Shown here one piece after another: positions 59,032-64,000 of a DNA stretch of 64,000 nt. Position numbers and translations under genes: made by a program. The DNA comes from Flavobacteriaceae bacterium GSB9. GTDB lineage: Bacteria; Bacteroidota; Bacteroidia; Flavobacteriales; Flavobacteriaceae. Positions within the stretch are counted from its first letter, which is position 1. The number at the start of each line of letters is the position of its first letter. The DNA lies in the NCBI GenBank assembly GCA_022749295.1, contig CP062007.1, positions 1,798,001 through 1,862,000 of the forward strand, given 5' to 3'. The notes under the pieces were generated by a model. The model did not search any database. It was not told the origin of the DNA and saw nothing but the letters and a program-made list of their open reading frames with translations.

Positions 59032-59244
59032 AAGTTAATTTTAACAGTTGTTTTTATTTTTATTATGGTTGACCGTTTTGTGTCGTAATGTTATTTTTTT
59101 CTGTCATGATGAACTCGTTTCAGCATCCCATAACAACTTTAAATATTAATGTTTTATGGTGAGAACCTGAAATAAGTTTAGGTTGACATCGAACTTTATA
59201 ATTGATTACGGACATTCAATTTTAATTCATCTATAGATAGACCA
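59032..59244. other. Intergenic gap without a gene
   Basis: Between the barrel promoter and the secDF terminator about 210 bases of AT-rich sequence contain no frame with protein-like composition on either strand, no tRNA and no obvious repeat. The TonB-type barrel gene reads away from it and secDF reads toward it. Confidence 0.6.
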
Positions 59245-59276
59245 TAAAAAAGCCCATCAACAAAAATTGATGGGCT
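59245..59276 (-). terminator. Terminator of secDF
   Basis: AGCCCATCAA (59251-59260) pairs perfectly with TTGATGGGCT (59267-59276) across a 6-base loop and is followed on the minus strand by TTTTTTAT. It lies 27 bases beyond the secDF stop. Confidence 0.88.
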
Positions 59277-59302
59277 TCATAAGAAGAAAGTTTTAGTTAG
59301 TT

Positions 59303-62302
59303 TTAGTTTTTTTTCTTCTTTTCTTCCAATCTGTTTACAGAATCGTACATAATTGGTGTTGCAATAAACAACGATGAATAGGTACCTACAATAACCCCTA
59401 CTATCAATGCAAACATAAATCCTCTAATAGAATCGCCACCAAAAATAAAAATAGCCAAAAGCACTACAAGTGTGGTTAATGACGTATTTAATGTTCTACT
59501 TAATGTACTGCTTAATGACGAGTTAACAATGCGGTTAAACGGCCAACCTGTATGCTCGTTGAAGAACTCACGTATTCTATCGAACACCACCACGGTATCG
59601 TTCAACGAGTATCCAATTACCGTTAATATCGCCGCAATGAAGGCTTGGTTAATTTCCATATTAAACGGCATAAATTTATAGGTAATAGAGAATACACCCA
59701 AAACAATTAAAACATCGTGGAATACGGCAGCAACCGCACCCAATGAATATTGCCATTTTTTAAATCGGAATAAAATGTAAAGGAACACCACAATTAACGA
59801 CCCCAAAATCGCCCAAATAGAAGCTTGTTTGATATCATCAGCAATGGTTGGCGTTACTTTATATGACTCCAATAAACCTACTTGCTTGTTTTCATCGTTT
59901 AAATCTATAAACTGCTCATACGAAACACCTTCTAAATAAGGTACTAAAGCATCGTACAAAGTTTTTCTAATTTCTTCATCAACAGAAGCTCCAGATTCAT
60001 TTACTTTATATTTAGTGGTGATTTTTAACTGGTTGGCACTACCAAAAGTTTTGGCATCGGCACTGGCAAAAACATCAGGTTGCGATAGTAAGTCTGTTAT
60101 TTCCTCAGCACTGATATCGTTTGCAAAACGTACTTGGTAGGTTCTACCACCTACAAAATCAACACCTTGATCTAATCCGTTGGTAAACAACGACCCTAAA
60201 CTCAAAACAATAAGTGCTCCTGAAATGATATACGCTGTTTTACGTTTTTTCAAGAATTCAATATTGATATTTCTGAATAAGTTTTTAGTAATACCCGTTG
60301 CGAAATCTAACTTTCCGCCTTTTTCAGCATACCAGTCAATTAATAATCTGGTGATAAAAATAGCTGTAAATAGAGAAGTTAAGATACCTATAAGTAAAGT
60401 AGTAGCGAATCCTTTAATAGGACCAGTACCAAAAACAAATAGAATTAATGCTGTTAAGCCTGTGGTGATGTTGGCATCTAAAATAGAAGACAAGGCATTA
60501 CCAAAACCATCTTTAATAGATTCTAACTGTCCTTTGCCTTTGGCCAATTCTTCTCGAATACGCTCGAAAATAAGTACGTTCGCATCAACCGACATACCAA
60601 TGGTAAGCACAATACCGGCGATACCTGGCAGTGTTAAAACAGCTCCCAATCCAGATAGCACACCAAAAATCAACAAAATGTTTAATAACATGGCTATATC
60701 GGCGAAAATACCTGCTTTCCCGTAGTAGAAAATCATCCATAACAATACTAAAGCCAATGCAATTAAGAAAGATGTCATACCGCTATCGATAGCCTCTTGC
60801 CCCAGGGATGGCCCAACTACTTCACTTTGAATAATATCTGCAGATGCTGGTAATTTACCTGCACGTAGTACGTTTGCTAAATCGATGGCTTCATTTAAAC
60901 TAAAATCGCCAGAAATTGACGAACGCCCTCCGGCAATTGCTCCGCTAGTAACACCAGGAGCAGAGTACACAATATTATCTAAAACAATGGCAATTTGGCT
61001 TCCTTGTTGGTATGCGTTACCCGTCATTTCTTCCCAAATCTTAGCACCTTTAGAATTCATTTGCATAGAAACCTCAGGCTTACCTGTTGGGCCAAATTCA
61101 TTTGTAGCATCGGTAACTACAGCACCACTTAACGGTGGAATATTTTCGCGGTTACCTACTAATCCGTATAGGTCAACCAATTCGCTATTTTTTTCTGGCT
61201 TACCAAAAACAAATTTAGTATAGCGCATTTCTGCAGGAAGTAAAGATCTAACTTCTGGGCGGTTTAAGTAATCAAGGACTTTCTGTTTATCCTTAATTTC
61301 AAACTTGGCGATAATTGGCCCGCCTTGGTACCCCACACCTTTAATTAATTTTCCTAGCGGGTTATTATTGTTATCTACTGCGGTTGAGTCCGTTTCACTA
61401 TCACCCAATAAATCGTCAATTTGTGAATCTTGAGCATCTTCTTCATCTTGGCTCTCAATGTCTCCACCTTGAACGTCTTCATCTTCAACAATATCCTTTA
61501 GTATTGCATCGGCTTGAGCTATAAACTGATAAAACTGCTCGCCTTTATAAGCATCCCAAAACTCTAGTTGTGCGGTACTCTGTAGTAAAGATTTAGCTCT
61601 TTCTACATCTTTAACACCTGGCAATTCTACTAAAATACGACCTGACGCTCCTAAACGCTGAATGTTTGGTGAAGTTACACCAAACTCGTCGATACGCTTA
61701 CGCAATACTTCAAACGCTGAAACGATAGACTCATCGATTTTAGTTTCAATGATACTTTTAACCTCATCATCGCTCATATTACCGTCTATTTCACCATCCA
61801 AAGCTTTGGTATAGAAAATATCTGGAGACGCTAATTTGGTATCGCCTTTTATCTTATCGAAGGCGATGAAGAAATCTTGTAAATACGTATTCTGACTGTT
61901 TTTTTGAAGCTCTGAAGCATCCTCTAAGGCTTTATTAAAAACAGGGTCGCTGGTATGGTTTGCCAACCCTTTCAAAATATCTTTTACAGATACCTGAAGA
62001 ATTACGTTAATACCACCTTTTAAATCAAGACCAAGGTTCATGGCCTTTTGTTTCACTTCGTTGTATGTGAATTTTGCGATTCCTATATTGTAAACCGTAT
62101 CAGTAGCGATAGACTGCAGGTAATCAGCCTCCTCTTGGCTACGCTTAGCACGGTAATCATCTTCGGTTTCTGGAACGTTGTTGATGGCTATTTCTTCGGC
62201 CTCACTTTCAACAGAATTGGCTTTGAAGGTAAACGACAGCTGATAAAGGCTGACTAAACCAAACAAAATCGCAAATAATTTTACTAATCCTTTGTTTTGC
62301 AT
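59303..62302 (-). CDS. secDF: Protein translocase subunit SecDF (fused SecD and SecF)
   Basis: 999 residues from the ATG at 62302; a TTG-initiated extension is possible but less likely. SecD part: GLDLKGGI at 91-98 (motif D1), P1 domain with SAFEVLRKRIDEFGVTSPNIQR near 195-216, LPGVKDVERAKSLLQSTAQLEFW near 227-249, an acidic insert (about 270-310) and IGMSVDANVLIFERIREEL. SecF part: GVDFVGGRTYQVRF, IGYSLNDTVVVFDRIREF and FGGDSIRGFMFALIVGVIVG. It uses the proton gradient to pull preproteins across the inner membrane. Promoter at 62349-62380 and terminator at 59245-59276 make it a single-gene unit. Confidence 0.96.
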   Translation of the reverse strand: MQNKGLVKLFAILFGLVSLYQLSFTFKANSVESEAEEIAINNVPETEDDYRAKRSQEEADYLQSIATDTVYNIGIAKFTYNEVKQKAMNLGLDLKGGINVILQVSVKDILKGLANHTSDPVFNKALEDASELQKNSQNTYLQDFFIAFDKIKGDTKLASPDIFYTKALDGEIDGNMSDDEVKSIIETKIDESIVSAFEVLRKRIDEFGVTSPNIQRLGASGRILVELPGVKDVERAKSLLQSTAQLEFWDAYKGEQFYQFIAQADAILKDIVEDEDVQGGDIESQDEEDAQDSQIDDLLGDSETDSTAVDNNNNPLGKLIKGVGYQGGPIIAKFEIKDKQKVLDYLNRPEVRSLLPAEMRYTKFVFGKPEKNSELVDLYGLVGNRENIPPLSGAVVTDATNEFGPTGKPEVSMQMNSKGAKIWEEMTGNAYQQGSQIAIVLDNIVYSAPGVTSGAIAGGRSSISGDFSLNEAIDLANVLRAGKLPASADIIQSEVVGPSLGQEAIDSGMTSFLIALALVLLWMIFYYGKAGIFADIAMLLNILLIFGVLSGLGAVLTLPGIAGIVLTIGMSVDANVLIFERIREELAKGKGQLESIKDGFGNALSSILDANITTGLTALILFVFGTGPIKGFATTLLIGILTSLFTAIFITRLLIDWYAEKGGKLDFATGITKNLFRNINIEFLKKRKTAYIISGALIVLSLGSLFTNGLDQGVDFVGGRTYQVRFANDISAEEITDLLSQPDVFASADAKTFGSANQLKITTKYKVNESGASVDEEIRKTLYDALVPYLEGVSYEQFIDLNDENKQVGLLESYKVTPTIADDIKQASIWAILGSLIVVFLYILFRFKKWQYSLGAVAAVFHDVLIVLGVFSITYKFMPFNMEINQAFIAAILTVIGYSLNDTVVVFDRIREFFNEHTGWPFNRIVNSSLSSTLSRTLNTSLTTLVVLLAIFIFGGDSIRGFMFALIVGVIVGTYSSLFIATPIMYDSVNRLEEKKKKN

Positions 62303-62348
62303 TGTTATGTTATTTAATGTCAATATTCTTATCCCAAAATTGGGCGGG

Positions 62349-62380
62349 CAAATATATCATTTACCCAAAAACTTGACAAT
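62349..62380 (-). promoter_or_regulatory. Promoter of secDF
   Basis: Minus strand: ATTG (62380-62377), 20 bases, then TATATTTG (62356-62349), a full TAnnTTTG match. Transcription would start near 62342, about 40 bases before the ATG. Confidence 0.6.
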
Positions 62381-62468
62381 TTTTATTTTTTTTGAAATTT
62401 TAGATACGCAACGGTTGTTGCTTTAGGTTTTTGTCGCTTTTAGAAGTATAAGGGAAATAAAAAATCCC

Positions 62469-63092
62469 TTATGAAAGCCGTGGGCCAGCACGGCCTTCAG
62501 GTATTTTATATGGAGTATCCTTTATAGAAAGAACTATATTTCTTTGAATGGCATAAGCCAATTCTGGAAGTGCATTTTCTTCTTTTGAATCGATTTGATT
62601 ACAACAAATATGAAAGTTAGGCTCTAAAAAGCGGTCACTCTTGGTCTCGAACTGTAGTACGATATTACCCTTTAAACTGCGCCCATGGTTGTCACCCTTT
62701 TGAATTTCAAAGACATCAAAATTGTAATAGACGCCATCTTTATCTTTTGAAGGAGCAGGTGAATGTTCGGAATTAGAATCCGATAAAAATTCTAGTGCTA
62801 AAAAGGAACCTTCAGTAAGCGTTTTCTTTATGCTCGTTGCCTCAGATTGGCTGTAATAAGCAATGTTTACCTGTCCATTCTCTGCGGTATTGACCTTAAT
62901 GTTTTTGGCTCCTAAATCCTGCAATTGCCTTTTTAAAACATCTATAGTGACTTTCGCATATTGTGAAGACAGATCCACTTCGGTAAAGCGCAACACAATT
63001 TCCTGGTTTGGCAAAACCACTTGTTGTTGGCTCACCACCCCAAATAATGTAAGGCTGAAAATTAAAATGCTAATGCACCATCTTGCAATCAT
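62469..63092 (-). CDS. Secreted protein with a region resembling the SecD P1 subdomain
   Basis: 207 residues, no named family. A signal peptide (about 1-21, ending GVVSQ) exports it. Residues 48-104 (VTIDVLKRQLQDLGAKNI... through FLALEF) match the spacing and several residues of the SecD P1 region of the neighbouring SecDF (VLRKRIDEFGV... to AQLEF). The C-terminal part (about 120-190) is beta-rich, carries the vicinal cysteines Cys163-Cys164 and ends in EGRAGPRLS. A TATATTTG box (63097-63104) lies only four bases before the ATG, so the mRNA may be leaderless. The gene is upstream of secDF on the same strand but separated by secDF's own promoter. A helper of SecDF is an inference. Confidence 0.65.
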   Translation of the reverse strand: MIARWCISILIFSLTLFGVVSQQQVVLPNQEIVLRFTEVDLSSQYAKVTIDVLKRQLQDLGAKNIKVNTAENGQVNIAYYSQSEATSIKKTLTEGSFLALEFLSDSNSEHSPAPSKDKDGVYYNFDVFEIQKGDNHGRSLKGNIVLQFETKSDRFLEPNFHICCNQIDSKEENALPELAYAIQRNIVLSIKDTPYKIPEGRAGPRLS

Positions 63093-63269
63093 GCGCCAAA
63101 TATAAATAAATAATTATCAATTCATACCTTTTGCCTAACAAACAAAGCACAAGCAAAACTTGCCTAACATCCAACAGACCAATTATTACGTATATTACAA
63201 CACTAAACAATGTGCGCTTTCAAATAAATTGGAACCGTTCAAATAATTAACCTATTTAAAGTACTATTT

Positions 63270-63470
63270 ATGAAACAATTACTCATTTTATTTTTCGGGG
63301 TGTTATTTTTGGTATCATGCACCGATAACAAAAAGAAAGAGCAGGAGAAAATTGAAAAAGCCATTCAAAAAATAGATTCATTAGAAACTGTTGTTAAAAA
63401 TGGCATTGAAAGTTTAGAAAAAACAACCACCGAAGTTGAAGAACAATTAAAAAAACTAGATACCATTTAA
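63270..63470 (+). CDS. Small coiled-coil lipoprotein (Lpp-like in layout)
   Basis: 66 residues. The signal MKQLLILFFGVLFLVSC has a lipobox Cys17. The mature 49 residues are one predicted coiled coil, KEQEKIEKAIQKIDSLETVVKNGIESLEKTTTEVEEQLKKLDTI, with hydrophobic residues in a heptad-like pattern (I-x-x-A-I-x-x-I-x-x-L). Size and layout resemble the Braun lipoprotein Lpp, though the sequence is unrelated and the C-terminal Lys is not the last residue. It is 10 bases upstream of the charged exported protein at 63481 and is probably co-transcribed. Confidence 0.7.
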   Translation: MKQLLILFFGVLFLVSCTDNKKKEQEKIEKAIQKIDSLETVVKNGIESLEKTTTEVEEQLKKLDTI

Positions 63471-63480
63471 TATTATAAAT

Positions 63481-64000
63481 ATGAAACGCATAAAATTATT
63501 AATATCGGCCATTGCAATTTTTGCCTTTGTGAGTTCACAAACTATAGAAGCCCAAGGAAAAGGACAGGAAAAAAAGCAAGAAAAAACAGAGCAAAACTCT
63601 CAAGCTAATGCTCAAGAGCTAAAGAAAAAAGGCAAACAAAAAGCCCAAGAGATGAAAGAGCACCATAAAGAAATGTCCCAAGAGAAAAAAGCTCAAGGAA
63701 AACAAGAAGCAAAAGAAATGGTTCGGGAACCAAAAAATGAAATAGAAAAAGCTAACAAAGGAAATGCTTACGGAAAGAATAAAGGCGACTTAAGCGGCAA
63801 TCAATTTGGACAATACCGATCGGACCAAGCTACAAACAAAGTAAAGGAAAAAGAAGATAAAATTACTGCAAGTGAAGAAGTTCTGAAGAATGGTCGCGAT
63901 AAGGTAAAAAAAGCAAAAGAGCGCTTAGAAGAGGCTAAAAAGAACGATGATATTGAAGACGAAGAAGCTACAAATCAAGAAGAAGCCATAGAAAAGGCTC
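63481..64000 (+). CDS. Highly charged secreted protein, 3' end outside the window
   Basis: The frame opens with MKRIKLLISAIAIFAFVSSQTIEAQGKGQ, a signal peptide cleaved near residue 25, and stays open for 173 codons to the window edge. The mature part is dominated by Lys, Glu, Gln and Ala, with repeated KGKQKAQEMKE, MSQEKKAQGKQEAKEM and KVKKAKERLEEAKKND units that predict long helices. A Gly/Asn-rich stretch (GNAYGKNKGDLSGNQFGQYR) interrupts them near 103-121. No family is recognised. The next bases would show whether a C-terminal anchor exists. Confidence 0.7.
   Translation, partial: MKRIKLLISAIAIFAFVSSQTIEAQGKGQEKKQEKTEQNSQANAQELKKKGKQKAQEMKEHHKEMSQEKKAQGKQEAKEMVREPKNEIEKANKGNAYGKNKGDLSGNQFGQYRSDQATNKVKEKEDKITASEEVLKNGRDKVKKAKERLEEAKKNDDIEDEEATNQEEAIEKA

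Noticed and set aside
60180-60725. Long + strand open frame opposite secDF
   Set aside because: It lies within a confidently coding minus-strand gene; its composition is that of a codon shadow.

Overview
This window is a stretch of low-GC chromosome from a bacterium of the family Flavobacteriaceae (phylum Bacteroidota). The evidence is the gene content and order: the DUF6089-uppS-bamA-ompH-ompH-murI block, the parA-parB-DUF5683-dapB-lepB block, a fused SecDF, the gliding-motility lipoprotein GldI, a two-subunit methylmalonyl-CoA mutase, and SusC/carboxypeptidase-regulatory-type TonB receptors. Promoter-like sites of the Bacteroidota type (TTG about 19 bases upstream of TAnnTTTG) are also visible. 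The exact species cannot be named from this sequence.

Left part (1-20.6 kb): a truncated GH3-family gene; the protein quality-control genes clpX, clpP and tig; a small holin-fold membrane protein; two tandem MORN/YwqK-repeat proteins fused to a TonB C-terminal domain; an alpha/beta hydrolase with pdxJ; then a long + strand run (CBS protein, nadK, DUF6089 barrel, uppS, bamA, two ompH/Skp genes, murI) devoted to NAD(P) supply, cell wall and outer-membrane biogenesis. A LacI-family regulator broken by two single-base frameshifts follows, then tRNA-Pro(GGG) and trxB.

Middle part (20.6-36 kb): a small lipoprotein, a D-2-hydroxyacid dehydrogenase, uxuA with an SDR oxidoreductase (hexuronate catabolism), tRNA-Pro(TGG), then a compact locus of TonB-dependent receptor, PQQ-type sugar dehydrogenase lipoprotein and cytochrome c lipoprotein, which I propose to be a cofactor-scavenging periplasmic oxidation system. 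Next come udk, an FtsB/DivIC-like gene and the methylmalonyl-CoA mutase operon with an embedded His-tailed lipoprotein.

Right part (33.7-64 kb): the parA-to-lepB operon with an inserted four-helix-bundle gene; a minus-strand cluster of mutL, two rhomboid proteases, a probable 31-residue micro-gene and an EEP nuclease; ribH with a TPR membrane protein; recF, a 2H phosphoesterase, a DUF721 gene and a cold-shock gene; ndk; a lipoprotein and prolyl-isomerase run (nrnA, gldI, cyclophilin-FKBP fusion, lgt, DUF192); a small accessory patch with an unknown zinc-ligand protein, an attC-like folded repeat and two lipocalin-like lipoproteins; a large TonB-type barrel; secDF with a neighbouring protein that looks like a detached SecD periplasmic subdomain; and, at the edge, a small coiled-coil lipoprotein and a highly charged exported protein that runs off the window.

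No rRNA, CRISPR array, transposase, integrase or prophage structural gene was seen. Most of the window is core genome. The most unusual items are the PQQ-linked receptor locus, the attC-like element, the micro-gene between rhomboid and nuclease, the SecD-like neighbour of SecDF and the decayed LacI regulator.
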